Source of the DNA: JADJLQ01 sp038251405
Lineage (GTDB): Bacteria; Bacteroidota; Bacteroidia; Chitinophagales; Saprospiraceae
Direction of reading: 5' to 3'
Length of the DNA: 64,000 bases
Assembly: GCA_038251405.1 (NCBI GenBank)
Contig: JBBSBH010000002.1
Span: 1-64,000, forward strand
This document shows, piece by piece, positions 39,080 to 48,048 of the stretch. Each line of letters opens with the position of its first letter. Within the stretch, counting starts at the first letter, position 1. The notes under the pieces are model-generated. The model was not told where the DNA came from and ran no database searches. It saw nothing but the letters and a program-made list of their open reading frames with translations. The position numbers and the translations under genes were made by a program.

Positions 39080-39979
39080 TCAGCCTTTCACCAATTTAAG
39101 CACCTCATTTTTATATTTTAAAAAGTATAATCCATTTGCCATGTGGGAAGAATTAATACTGAAAGATGAGCCCGTGTTAGTATACTGACCTATTATTTTT
39201 CCAGAGATATCAGAGATATTAACAGGTTCACCTGGCTTATAATTATTGATGATGATTTGCTCCTGGAATGGATTTGGATAAACTTCAAATGTTTTTTTAC
39301 CATTGATTTTTACAACTTCTACACCTGAATAGACAAATGATCCGTCTATATCTACCATTTTTAATCTATAATAAGCTAATTGAATCGGGTAATTGTCATA
39401 ATAATGGTATTTGTCTGAAGATTCAGTTTCATGCTCTTGATAAATAGTAATCCAATCTTTATAATTAAATGATCGTTGTAATTCAAATCTGTCAAAATTT
39501 TCTGGTTTATACGCTGTCCATTCTATTAGAGCTTTATTATCCACATTAGTGGCTGAAAAAGCAGCTAATAATATGGGTAATTTTATTACTGAAAAGTCAA
39601 GGATCGTAGTACCTGAAATACTTTGAACAGTAATATGTATTTTAGTACATGAAACAGCAGTACTGCAAGGAAAGACTGAAGCGTTAGAAGAGGTAGCTAT
39701 ACCAGAAGGATCTGGCATATTAAAATTTATTGCATTTGCTTGAGTACAGTCAATAGTACCTCCAATATAATATAAAGGAGAGTTAGCTCCGCTAAAAGAT
39801 ATTGAATAGGGAATATCGACATTATACATGCCCGTTTGACAACCGTTAGGATGAATGGTTATGGGATTTAAGGTAACAAAAACTGTAGTATTGCCCCCAT
39901 TATAAGTTACAGATTTAGTTTGCTGCGATTTCAGCAAAAAGGTAACCAGGGTGAACCCCAGTATAAGATAAAATTTCAT
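39080..39979 (-). CDS. T9SS cargo protein with type A sorting domain
   Basis: A 299-residue secreted protein. A signal peptide covers residues 1-20. The last 75 residues form a type A C-terminal sorting domain (EVYPNPFQEQIIINN, PVNISDISGKIIGQY, MANGLYFLKYKNEVLKLVKG). That domain directs export by the type IX system and attachment to the cell surface. The middle is beta-rich, with a FnIII-like segment (about 140-225; IEWTAYKPENFDRFELQRS, YYRLKMVDIDGSF). No catalytic motif is visible. It converges on the aminotransferase gene, with 7 bp between the stops. Confidence 0.9.
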   Translation of the reverse strand: MKFYLILGFTLVTFLLKSQQTKSVTYNGGNTTVFVTLNPITIHPNGCQTGMYNVDIPYSISFSGANSPLYYIGGTIDCTQANAINFNMPDPSGIATSSNASVFPCSTAVSCTKIHITVQSISGTTILDFSVIKLPILLAAFSATNVDNKALIEWTAYKPENFDRFELQRSFNYKDWITIYQEHETESSDKYHYYDNYPIQLAYYRLKMVDIDGSFVYSGVEVVKINGKKTFEVYPNPFQEQIIINNYKPGEPVNISDISGKIIGQYTNTGSSFSINSSHMANGLYFLKYKNEVLKLVKG

Positions 39980-40104
39980 TAGGTATTAATTGTAATCATA
40001 AACTTAGCTGTTTTTTACAATATCCAATTTAACTTTAACATTGTTCTTTTGGACATTACTTATAGAATAGCTTAAATATTTTATTCCATCTCATTATTTC
40101 TCAC

Positions 40105-40112
40105 TACTTTTG
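40105..40112 (+). promoter_or_regulatory. rpsO -7 promoter box
   Basis: TACTTTTG fits the Bacteroidota -7 consensus TAnnTTTG and lies 50 bp before the rpsO start. No convincing -33 TTG element is at the expected spacing. Confidence 0.6.
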
Positions 40113-40161
40113 CGGCCGAAAAATATAATAAATAACAAGCCAATAAAAAGAAGAAGAAAAT

Positions 40162-40437
40162 ATGGCGGCTTACATGACATTAGAAAAAGTACAAGGCATA
40201 ATGACTCAGTATGGCGGAAGGCCTGAAAATACTGGTTCTACAGAAGCTCAAATTGCTCTTTTTACATTCAGAATCAATTCATTACAAGAGCATTTGAATC
40301 AGAACAGAAAAGATCATTCTTGCCGCAGATCATTGCTCACCATCGTAGGTAAACGCAAGCAATTGCTCAACTACCTGGCTAAACATAATCTGAGTAAATA
40401 CCGTGAATTGATCGAGCAGTTAGGTATACGTAAATAA
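40162..40437 (+). CDS. rpsO: 30S ribosomal protein S15
   Basis: A 91-residue S15 with all the landmarks: TGSTEAQIALFTFRI, LQEHLNQNRKDHSCRRSLLTIVGKRKQLLNYL and the C-terminal YRELIEQLGIRK. It binds 16S rRNA in the central domain early in 30S assembly. The rpsO-pnp order is the widespread bacterial arrangement. In other bacteria S15 represses its own translation; a leader structure for this was not obvious here. The 123-bp gap before pnp could contain an RNA processing site. Confidence 0.97.
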   Translation: MAAYMTLEKVQGIMTQYGGRPENTGSTEAQIALFTFRINSLQEHLNQNRKDHSCRRSLLTIVGKRKQLLNYLAKHNLSKYRELIEQLGIRK

Positions 40438-40560
40438 TTCTTTAGGAGTTTCCACGTACATTTTATTACTGTTTTACTTCCGTTCTATTGATTTTTATGC
40501 TCTACCTGCGTAGGGCTTTTCGAGTTTTAATTTTTTAATAAATAAACCTTATATAAATTT

Positions 40561-43071
40561 ATGGGTCAAAAAAATCCAATTTCGGTTTCTTTCAACCTGC
40601 CTGATGGCAAAGAAGTCATCATCGAAACCGGAAAACTAGCTACTCAGGCTCATGGCTCTGTAGTAGTACGATGCGGCAACACCATGTTGTTGGCAACTGT
40701 AGTATCCAATAAAGAACCCAAACCAGATATGGATTATTTCCCGCTTTCCGTTGATTATCAGGAAAGATTCTATTCAGCTGGTCGCATTCCTGGAAATTTC
40801 TTTCGAAGAGAAGGTCGACTATCTGATTATGAAATACTTACATCCAGATTGGTAGACAGAGCTATCCGACCTCTTTTTCCTGATGGTTATATGTGTGAAA
40901 CTCAAGTCATTCTGAACTTACTTTCCGGCGAATCTGAAACTATGCCTGATGGCTTTGCTGCATTAGCGGCTTCAGCTGCCTTAGTTCTTTCTGATATACC
41001 CTGGAATGGGCCACTTTCTGAGGTAAGAATAGCCAAAGTAAATGGAGAATACATTACAAATCCATCAAGGACACAATTAAAAAGCGCTAGCCTGGAGTTT
41101 ATTATAGCGGCTACTCCTACCGAATTATTAATGGTAGAGGGTGAGGCAAGAGAGTGTGATGAATCCGAACTTATTGATTCTATCAAAATCGCTCATGAAG
41201 CTATAAAAATACAATGTGATGCTCAATTGAAATTAGCTGAATTAACGGGAGCATCAGCCAAGCCAAAAAGGACAGTAGAAGTAATCGAAATCGATTCCGA
41301 ATTGACCGAATTAGTATTACTTGCCTCTTCTGATAAAATTTATGAAATCGCAAGAAATCCTACTGATAAAAAGACTCGAAAAAATAATCTTGACGCCATA
41401 AAAGAAAGCGTCAAAGCATTTGTAGTGGGTGCCAAAGGACAAGAATTTTACGATGAAAACAAAAAGATCATCGCAGGTATTGTAGATAAAAATAAAAAGA
41501 AAATTATCCGGGATGTCGTCTTGAATGAAGGCAAAAGACTGGACGGTAGAAAGACTGATGAAGTTCGCCCCATTTGGACTGAAATAGATGTTCTACCTGC
41601 AGCTCATGGTTCTTCGATTTTCAATCGCGGCGAAACCCAGGCCTTAGGTGCAGTAACTCTTGGATCAAAAGTGGATAAATTATTGTTAGACACTGCCTTC
41701 GAACCAGTACAAACTGATTTTATTTTCCATTATAACTTTCCGGGCTTTTCGGTAGGTGAAGCAAAACCAAATCGTGGCCCGGGACGAAGAGAAGTGGGTC
41801 ATGCTAACCTGGCAGCCAGGTCAGTAAAAAAAGTATTACCGGCAGACAACCCTTATACTATACGGATAGTGTCTGATATATTAGAGTCTAATGGATCTAC
41901 TTCCATGGCTTCTGTATGCGTTTCATCAATGGCTTTGATGGATGCCGGAGTGAAAATAACAGCTCCTATCTCAGGAATTGCAATGGGCTTAATCAAAGAA
42001 GGTGATAAAGCAGCTGTACTTACTGATATACTTGGCGATGAAGACGCATTAGGCGATATGGACTTTAAAATTACAGGTACCGAAAAAGGTATTTGCGGGT
42101 GTCAAATGGATATGAAAATTGAAGGTCTGTCTTATGATTTACTGGAAAGCGCTTTGGCACAAGCTAAAGAAGCTAGATTGCACATCTTGGGTGAAATGGC
42201 TAAAACCATAGACATTGCAAGGGAGGATTATAAACCTCATGCCCCTAGAATAGTGGAAATAAGAATTCCAAAATCTTTGATAGGTGCTGTTATAGGCCCA
42301 GGTGGTAAAGTCATTCAGGATATTCAAGCTACTACCGGTACAGTTATTAGTATTGAAGAAATTGAAAACTTCGGAATAGTAAGTATAGCCAGTCCCAACA
42401 AAGATTCTATTGATGCTGCTATTGCAAGAGTAAATTCTATCACATTTGTCCCAGAGATAGGCGCTACCTATGAAGCAAAAGTGGTAGAAATATTACCATT
42501 TGGTGTTGTAGTAGATTTTAAGGGCAAGCAAGGTTTACTCCATGTATCAGAGATATCTCATACCCGGATAGAAAATGTTGAAGAAGTATTCAATGTGGGA
42601 GACGAACTTAAAGTGAAATTATTAGATATTGATCCCAGATCAGGAAAATATAAATTATCCCGCAAAGCCTTAATGCCTCGTACAGGAGGGGCACCTGGTG
42701 GTGATGAGAATCGCGAATCCAGAGGTGACAGACCTGAAAGATCAGATAGAGGTGGTTACGATAGAGGTGGAAGAGGTGGAGATGATAGAGGTGGAAGAGG
42801 TGGAGATGATAGAGGTGGAAGAGGTGGAGACCGTGGTGGAAGAGGTAGGGATGATAGAGATCGGGATCGTGGGGGTGACAGAGGTGGCAGAAGTAGTGGC
42901 GGATACGATCGGGGACCAAGAGCACCCAGAACAGAGCATCAACACGATACAAGACCGCCATCAAATGAAGCGCCGGATCCAAAACCAGAAGAAATCAAAA
43001 AGATTGATCCAACTCCATTACCCATTGAGCCTTCTCAGCCTAGACCAGAAGGTTTGAATTGGGAAGATTGA
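40561..43071 (+). CDS. pnp: Polynucleotide phosphorylase with a Gly/Arg/Asp-rich tail
   Basis: An 836-residue PNPase, the phosphorolytic 3'-5' exoribonuclease. Two RNase PH domains (about 1-230 and 325-555) flank the helical domain. The second carries the active-site region with FPGFSVGEAKPNRGPGRREVGH. A KH domain has the GPGG loop (IGAVIGPGGKVIQDI, about 572-586), and an S1 domain follows (about 635-705; YEAKVVEILPFGVVVDF). The C-terminal 125 residues are a low-complexity tail of DRGGRGGD repeats followed by a Pro/Glu-rich end, longer than in most relatives; such tails usually bind RNA or protein partners. Confidence 0.97.
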   Translation: MGQKNPISVSFNLPDGKEVIIETGKLATQAHGSVVVRCGNTMLLATVVSNKEPKPDMDYFPLSVDYQERFYSAGRIPGNFFRREGRLSDYEILTSRLVDRAIRPLFPDGYMCETQVILNLLSGESETMPDGFAALAASAALVLSDIPWNGPLSEVRIAKVNGEYITNPSRTQLKSASLEFIIAATPTELLMVEGEARECDESELIDSIKIAHEAIKIQCDAQLKLAELTGASAKPKRTVEVIEIDSELTELVLLASSDKIYEIARNPTDKKTRKNNLDAIKESVKAFVVGAKGQEFYDENKKIIAGIVDKNKKKIIRDVVLNEGKRLDGRKTDEVRPIWTEIDVLPAAHGSSIFNRGETQALGAVTLGSKVDKLLLDTAFEPVQTDFIFHYNFPGFSVGEAKPNRGPGRREVGHANLAARSVKKVLPADNPYTIRIVSDILESNGSTSMASVCVSSMALMDAGVKITAPISGIAMGLIKEGDKAAVLTDILGDEDALGDMDFKITGTEKGICGCQMDMKIEGLSYDLLESALAQAKEARLHILGEMAKTIDIAREDYKPHAPRIVEIRIPKSLIGAVIGPGGKVIQDIQATTGTVISIEEIENFGIVSIASPNKDSIDAAIARVNSITFVPEIGATYEAKVVEILPFGVVVDFKGKQGLLHVSEISHTRIENVEEVFNVGDELKVKLLDIDPRSGKYKLSRKALMPRTGGAPGGDENRESRGDRPERSDRGGYDRGGRGGDDRGGRGGDDRGGRGGDRGGRGRDDRDRDRGGDRGGRSSGGYDRGPRAPRTEHQHDTRPPSNEAPDPKPEEIKKIDPTPLPIEPSQPRPEGLNWED
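42761..42832 (+). repeat. Three 24-bp tandem repeats inside pnp
   Basis: Three near-identical 24-bp units encode DRGGRGGD-type repeats in the PNPase tail. More degenerate RGG and RD units follow to about 42910. Unit number is likely to vary between strains through slippage, without breaking the frame. Confidence 0.8.
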
Positions 43072-43098
43072 TACTAGTAAGGTGAAATATTTAAGAAA

Positions 43099-43132
43099 AA
43101 AATATGACTTTTCGTAAGGAGAGTCATATTTT
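43099..43132 (+). terminator. Terminator after pnp
   Basis: AAAATATGACT and AGTCATATTTT form an 11-bp stem about 30 bp after the pnp stop, followed by a T-rich stretch. Confidence 0.75.
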
Positions 43133-43306
43133 CAATTTTACTACTTTTATTTGCAGTTTTTAGATTAAAAAACAAATATTATTTTGTTTTTCGCCGAAAT
43201 AATGTAAATATTCATAATAAAAAGTTAAACTGTTAAAAACTAGTGAGCTAATCCCCACCTTTTCTGTTTATTAGAGAAACTTTTCTACTGCCAAAACAGT
43301 ATGTAT

Positions 43307-43315
43307 AAAGGAGGT
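43307..43315 (+). promoter_or_regulatory. Unusually strong Shine-Dalgarno before the sigma factor gene
   Basis: AAAGGAGGT ends 4 bp before the ATG at 43320 and could pair with nine bases of the 16S rRNA 3' tail. Nothing comparable precedes the other genes that I checked in this window, as expected for Bacteroidota, whose ribosomes mask the anti-Shine-Dalgarno. Confidence 0.85.
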
Positions 43316-43319
43316 TACC

Positions 43320-44186
43320 ATGAGACAGTTAAAGATTACAAATAAAATCACCAATAGGGAGTCAGTATCACTTGAAAAGTATTTGAATGATATTGCCAAA
43401 CTAGGTATGCTTACACCCGAGCAAGAAGCTGAATATGCCCGCCGAATCAGAGAAGGGGATGAAGAAGCTTTGGAAGTTATGTGTAAATCAAACCTAAGAT
43501 TCGTAGTATCTGTAGCAAAACAATATCAAAACCAGGGTTTGTCATTGAGCGATTTAATCAATGAAGGCAATGTGGGATTAATAAAAGCTGCTAAGAGATT
43601 TGACGAAACAAAAGGTTTCAAATTCATTTCATACGCGGTATGGTGGATCAGACAATCTATATTACAAGCAATAGTTGAATACAGTCGTATAGTAAGGATG
43701 CCTGTGAATAAAGTGGGCTCTTACAATAGATTGAATGAAGCTTATATCACCTTTGTGCAAGAGTTCGAAAGAGAGCCGTCTCCAGAAGAGCTGGCTGAAG
43801 CTCTTGGAGTAGCTGTAAAGGATATCAATCACGTATTGAAAAGCAATATGCGTCATGTTTCTTTCGATGCCCCCATAGGTACTGACGAAGATGATATAGC
43901 CATGATTGATATTTATATGCACGAAACGGACGAAAGTCCAGATATGGGATTGATGAAAGAGTCTTTGAAAAAAGAAGTGGAGTATGGCATGACCGTGTTA
44001 GCTCCACGTGAAATGGAAGTACTTTCTGCTTATTTTGGCTTGGATGGTACTAAACCATTGACTTTGGAGGAAATCGGGGATATGTTTGGTCTTACTCGTG
44101 AACGGGTACGCCAGGTAAAAGAAAGAGCTATTCGTAGATTGAGAAGATCTATGCATCAAAATTCGTTGAAATCTTATTTAGGATAA
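43320..44186 (+). CDS. rpoD: Primary RNA polymerase sigma factor (Bacteroidota sigma-70)
   Basis: A 288-residue sigma-70 of the short Bacteroidota type (sigma-ABfr), which lacks the long region 1.1 and non-conserved insert of the E. coli protein. Region 1.2 is at about 15-50. Region 2 spans about 60-130 (LRFVVSVAKQYQNQGLSLSDLINEGNVGLIKAAKRFD, then FISYAVWWIRQSI). Region 3 is at about 140-215, and region 4 follows with the HTH LTLEEIGDMFGLTRERVRQVKERAIRRLR. It should recognise TTTG/TAnnTTTG promoters such as those in this window. The gene has a 230-bp leader, a very strong Shine-Dalgarno and its own terminator. Confidence 0.96.
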   Translation: MRQLKITNKITNRESVSLEKYLNDIAKLGMLTPEQEAEYARRIREGDEEALEVMCKSNLRFVVSVAKQYQNQGLSLSDLINEGNVGLIKAAKRFDETKGFKFISYAVWWIRQSILQAIVEYSRIVRMPVNKVGSYNRLNEAYITFVQEFEREPSPEELAEALGVAVKDINHVLKSNMRHVSFDAPIGTDEDDIAMIDIYMHETDESPDMGLMKESLKKEVEYGMTVLAPREMEVLSAYFGLDGTKPLTLEEIGDMFGLTRERVRQVKERAIRRLRRSMHQNSLKSYLG

Positions 44187-44210
44187 AAGATCTATAGGAT
44201 TTAATCATAT

Positions 44211-44243
44211 AAAAAGGATAGTATTTAATTGCTATCCTTTTTT
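44211..44243 (+). terminator. Terminator after the sigma factor gene
   Basis: AAAGGATAG and CTATCCTTT arms around a 10-nt loop, followed by six T residues. It lies 25 bp after the sigma factor stop. Confidence 0.9.
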
Positions 44244-44331
44244 GTTTGATGTATTTTGTCATAAAAAATTACGATTTGGTAGAAAATAAATCACCGATTA
44301 AAAATTCAATCGCAACTTTGAAATAGTTACC

Positions 44332-44997
44332 ATGGCCAGGCTTCTAATTTTCGGTATTATCACAATCATTCTTTTTAGTTTTGCAAACGTGATTTCTATT
44401 CTAGACAAACTATTTGAGGGTTTTAGGCCCGTCATTTTTAAGCTTCGAAAAGATCTTAGATTACTACAACCAGAGCTAAAATCCTGGGCTGCAGAGCATT
44501 TGATCAATTGGGATCGAAATGAAATGGAATTGCTTAGCCTGAGACAGCATAGACAAATAAAAAAAGCTTTTGGCCATCGAATGATAAGGGGTGTCTTCCA
44601 ATCTATCTATCACGAGCCTCTGGTAGTGTATTTACAAAAAGTATATCGACCCGAAGAATCAGTTTTAATCGTACGCAATTCCAAAAATGAATTTGCTTAT
44701 GTCATTACCAAAGAAGTTGAGGTATTTATCAATGAAGAATACTTTGGAAAATTAGATCGCAAGGGCAAGCTATGGTATAACGAAAGAAATGTAATTGCAC
44801 AAATAGACCGGGGAGATCAAGCTTTATTGGCAGTACATGTAAACAATAAATTAACTGGAAATATCATCAACGAAGCCAAAAAAGAGACTCGTAATCCACG
44901 TGCATTTCAATATTTATCAGAAATGGACGATGTAGAAGAAAAAGTGTTCTTAGCTATGTCTTATTTTGAATTGATTCGACGATCCCCCGGCAAATAA
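44332..44997 (+). CDS. Membrane-anchored protein of unknown function
   Basis: A 221-residue protein with one N-terminal hydrophobic segment (residues 3-25, LLIFGIITIILFSFANVISIL), which probably anchors it to the inner membrane. The rest is soluble and charged. The segment GHRMIRGVFQSIYHEPLVVYLQKVYRP and the beta-rich stretch LIVRNSKNEFAYVITKEVEVFINEEYFGKL follow. I recognise no domain. It sits alone between the sigma factor terminator and the accessory block, in the same orientation as the sigma factor gene. Confidence 0.65.
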   Translation: MARLLIFGIITIILFSFANVISILDKLFEGFRPVIFKLRKDLRLLQPELKSWAAEHLINWDRNEMELLSLRQHRQIKKAFGHRMIRGVFQSIYHEPLVVYLQKVYRPEESVLIVRNSKNEFAYVITKEVEVFINEEYFGKLDRKGKLWYNERNVIAQIDRGDQALLAVHVNNKLTGNIINEAKKETRNPRAFQYLSEMDDVEEKVFLAMSYFELIRRSPGK

Positions 44998-45168
44998 ATA
45001 TTATTTAAAAACGCCCAATAATTTAATTAAATATTTTGCTTTACTTATTAAAGTGTATAAAAAATTGAATAATATCTAAATATTTTAGCTTTTTCATGAT
45101 TTTTTATTATAATTATCGCAAATACTTTAATTTTACATCATCAATAAAATATTTTTTCTTTGAAATAC

Positions 45169-45342
45169 TGTGAGGTGATGAAATTGGCAGACATGCCCTC
45201 TTGTCTCGGGGGTGGAGTCAAGCGATAAACTGAGTATAATGCCTGTCCTTGTTTTTCAAAAAACTTTGGCAGACTGGGGTTGACCACCAGGCTATGTACG
45301 AAAGCTAAGCTCTCCGTGGAGGTTCGAGCCCTTCCCTTACAG
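45169..45342 (+). tRNA. tRNA-Leu-like gene with a large insertion, probably non-standard or decayed
   Basis: The 5' part has a TGTGAGG acceptor strand, a leucine-type D arm (GATGAAATTGGCAGAC) and a CCCTC/GGGGG anticodon stem. The 3' part has a T arm (GGAGG-TTCGAGC-CCTTC) and the matching CCTTACA acceptor strand, giving seven pairs with one G-U. Between the anticodon stem and the T arm lie about 100 nt instead of the usual 10-20. That stretch includes a second GGCAGAC and a GTTTTTCAAAAAAC hairpin. The loop TTGTCTC would give anticodon GTC, wrong for the leucine-type body. A terminator follows, so it is probably transcribed. It may be a rearranged tRNA or a tRNA-like small RNA. Confidence 0.45.
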
Positions 45343-45350
45343 CTTTTGAA

Positions 45351-45380
45351 AGCCCTGATTTTATTTTAGGGCTTTTTTTG
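45351..45380 (+). terminator. Terminator after the tRNA-like gene
   Basis: AGCCCT and AGGGCT arms enclose an AT-rich loop and are followed by a run of seven T residues, 10 bp beyond the tRNA-like 3' end. Confidence 0.88.
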
Positions 45381-45964
45381 CTTAAACTTTATACTAAAAT
45401 CTTTATAAGGTGGGCAGACTCAAGGCACTACTATGCCCTTGAATGGATATAATTCCGTAAAAGTAGACCTACCAACTTCTCAGATTCTTAAAAATTCTGC
45501 TAAAGTAAATTCCGGAGCATACTGACCCCCATTCCGTTTTATTCCGATAGCTATCGGAATGACCCCAGTATTCCGTCCCGTTTTTTTGCGGGATGACCCC
45601 ACCTTAGAAGTTCAAATTAAGGACTCTAAGTGGATAAAGCTGTCTGACATTCCGGCACATACTGACCCCCGTGATTGCTAGGGGATGCTGACAGACTAGT
45701 CCCGTAAGCAATCAGGTTTTATTCTTGTAAAATACAGACCTAACAACATCAAAATTTTACAAATTATTATCATTACTAATATATAGTATAAGGGTTCTTA
45801 AGAGTAAAAGTCAACTATTTGGGTTTATGCTACTAACCATTGGGGAAAATTGCAACAGACTACAAAAATCTTTGCCAATGTCATTATTTCTCGTTTGAAT
45901 AACATATAGTTACATCTGAAGGCAAAATATACCATATTTTGGTACGATAATTTTTAATATTGGA
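45381..45964. mobile_element. Non-coding stretch with IS21-like terminal repeats
   Basis: No gene is present in these 584 bp. Two 22-bp direct repeats that differ at two positions share CATACTGACCCCC and start with ATTCCGG (45509-45530 and 45649-45670). Multiple end repeats containing CTGACCCC are typical of IS21-family termini. No istA or istB is present, so this is at most a solo end or internally deleted element. The 20-bp perfect palindrome ATTCCGATAGCTATCGGAAT lies between the repeats at 45541-45560. Confidence 0.5.
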
Positions 45965-46996
45965 ATGAACATCTTGCGAGCAATACCATTTACACTTCCA
46001 CTTTTTATTACAGTTGTATTTATTACTACAGCAAATACACCTTTTTTATGGTTAGCAGCTATTATAATAGTCGTGCTTAATTACTCAATGGAAGTGTTTG
46101 GAAAGTTTACCTTAATAGATCTTGTCAAAACACACCAATTCTTTCACCATCAAAAAGGCATGCAGATTTATAAATTGGTGACAGGATTGTTTTATATAGT
46201 CTTTAATCTATGGGTAGGATGGTTCATTATTACCCACCCAATGAAATGGTGGCAATTTCCAGTGTTTGTTTACAGTGTTGTTCTGATCAACAGCAATTTT
46301 GCAATTTCTTTGGCCCATGATCTTATGCATGCTTCAACTAGTTACAACCGAATAGTTGGAACTATTTTACTTTTACAAAATGGTTTTTTCTACCTCGAAC
46401 CCGATCATTTATATATACATCACCAGCATGTAGGTACCAGGTATGATCCAGCTACCGCAATCTATGGTGAAAATATTTATAGTTACCTGCGTCGTTCAAT
46501 TAGTATGAGGATGAAAATATTATTTTTTAAAAATAATATTTTACCCGCATCAAAACAAGGCAATATTATTTTACATACAAAATTAAAGGCAATTGTATGT
46601 TTAGTCTACCTTACAGTCTGCGGTTTCATAAATGCATTTTTCTTTTATTGTGTAATATTTCAGTTTGTTTTTGTAGTGCTAATTTATGAGTCTATTACCT
46701 ATATTCAGCACTATGGTTTAAAACGATCTTTAGATTCAAATGGTAACCATTCTCCAATTGCATTAAATCATTCGTGGAACTGTTATTACAAATTATCAAG
46801 CTACCTGTATTTTATGATGCCAGTACATTCCATTCACCATATAACCAATCCTGACATGAATGGCATAAAAAACTGGACAGGTCCTTCCATGCCTTTGCCT
46901 TTTGCACGTATGCTACTGGCTGCATACCAGCCTGCACGTTGGTTTAAACTCATGAACAACAAGGCTATTTATTATAATGATATGAACAATACATGA
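45965..46996 (+). CDS. AlkB-like membrane diiron hydroxylase/desaturase, copy 1
   Basis: A 343-residue integral membrane protein with about six hydrophobic segments. The histidine boxes follow the AlkB-type pattern: LAHDLMHAS (about 116-124), HLYIHHQHVGTRYDPAT (about 152-168), YIQHYGL (about 257) and PVHSIHHITNPD (about 298). These bind two irons that activate O2 for hydroxylation or desaturation of a hydrophobic chain. The D-for-E changes and weak overall likeness argue against a true alkane monooxygenase; a lipid substrate is plausible. Its stop overlaps the next start (ATGA), coupling it to the PagL-like gene. A related copy lies at 48644-49678 in opposite orientation. Confidence 0.8.
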   Translation: MNILRAIPFTLPLFITVVFITTANTPFLWLAAIIIVVLNYSMEVFGKFTLIDLVKTHQFFHHQKGMQIYKLVTGLFYIVFNLWVGWFIITHPMKWWQFPVFVYSVVLINSNFAISLAHDLMHASTSYNRIVGTILLLQNGFFYLEPDHLYIHHQHVGTRYDPATAIYGENIYSYLRRSISMRMKILFFKNNILPASKQGNIILHTKLKAIVCLVYLTVCGFINAFFFYCVIFQFVFVVLIYESITYIQHYGLKRSLDSNGNHSPIALNHSWNCYYKLSSYLYFMMPVHSIHHITNPDMNGIKNWTGPSMPLPFARMLLAAYQPARWFKLMNNKAIYYNDMNNT

Positions 46997-48033
46997 GATC
47001 GATTTTTATCTTAATGTTTTGTGTAACAATACAACCTATTTGGGGTCAGGATGGTTTGTCGGTACAAGTAAGCTGGTTAGCTGGCAGGATTGTATCTCAC
47101 AGTCAATTATATGCAAAGCCCAAAGCATTGCAACAGGCTTTTACTTTAGATATTAATAAAAAAACAGATGGAAAAAGGTTTTGGCAGGCAATACATAACT
47201 ATCCGCAAATGGGTCTTAATATTGCATTCAGGAAGTTTAATAACAACCCCAGTTTGGGTAATGCATTTAATCTAATTCCTTATCTTGAATTTAACTTGTT
47301 GAAGAGCCATGCCGGCACCTTACAAATAAAACACGGCACTGGGTTAGCATTTGTTACAAGAATACATAATGCCATTAAAAACCCGGAAAATTTATCGCTA
47401 TCCACACATCTTAATGCTGGTTCATTACTCGATGTTGGGTATCATTTTGATGCTACAACTAAATGGGATATTAAGACAGGCATGGCCATTAGTCATATAT
47501 CTAACGGAAATTTTAAAGTACCCAATTCAGGTGTAAATACAATGTTTGTATATACTAGTATTATTTACTTTTTTAATAATAAAAAAATTGCTACTATAAC
47601 TTATGCAAAAGATACAATAGTAAAAAGGTTGTATTACAGATGCGGTATAGCAACCGGGTTTTACGATTACAATAAAGCCCTAAACAAAATACGAACAGAT
47701 GATCAGTTTCATTTTTTGATATTTTACCAGCACAATACAAGGTTTAGAACAGGTGCTGGGTTAGAAGTAAGCAATCTGAGGCGAGCCATACAGCCTGCCA
47801 TATATATAGAAGAAGAAGTTTTGTTTGCGCACCTGGTTACCCGCTATGGTATTGGTTCTTATTTGGCCAATGTGGGTTTCGAACGAAACAAGTTTTATGA
47901 GAAAGTAGGCATCGCATATTATCCATTTACTTTACACAACAAAGTAGCTCAGGGATTTTCAATAGGGGCAAATATTAAAGCACACTCATTTGACGCATTA
48001 CATATTGAGTTGGCAGCCGCTTATGTCTTTTAA
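46993..48033 (+). CDS. Outer-membrane acyl hydrolase-like barrel (PagL family)
   Basis: A 346-residue outer-membrane beta-barrel protein with a signal peptide (residues 1-18). The AISHISNGNFKVPNSGVN segment (about 170-188) matches the PagL lipid A 3-O-deacylase signature, in which the HxSN His and Ser belong to the catalytic triad. It is longer than PagL itself (about 170 residues), so it carries an extra C-terminal barrel-like half. Translational coupling to the AlkB-like gene suggests that both act on the same lipid. It converges on the mirrored operon, with 15 bp between stops. Confidence 0.72.
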   Translation: MRSIFILMFCVTIQPIWGQDGLSVQVSWLAGRIVSHSQLYAKPKALQQAFTLDINKKTDGKRFWQAIHNYPQMGLNIAFRKFNNNPSLGNAFNLIPYLEFNLLKSHAGTLQIKHGTGLAFVTRIHNAIKNPENLSLSTHLNAGSLLDVGYHFDATTKWDIKTGMAISHISNGNFKVPNSGVNTMFVYTSIIYFFNNKKIATITYAKDTIVKRLYYRCGIATGFYDYNKALNKIRTDDQFHFLIFYQHNTRFRTGAGLEVSNLRRAIQPAIYIEEEVLFAHLVTRYGIGSYLANVGFERNKFYEKVGIAYYPFTLHNKVAQGFSIGANIKAHSFDALHIELAAAYVF

Positions 48034-48048
48034 ACTTTTAAACAAGTA

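Noticed and set aside
42608..43057. Long frames in other phases over the pnp tail
   Set aside because: They arise from the low-complexity Gly/Arg repeat DNA of pnp and have biased, repetitive composition.
45169..45342. A tRNA-Leu interrupted by a group I intron
   Set aside because: The extra sequence lies after the anticodon stem, is too short, and shows no group I core pairing.
45169..45342. tmRNA or SRP RNA
   Set aside because: Size and conserved motifs do not match; there is no tag reading frame and no GGAAGG-type SRP loop.
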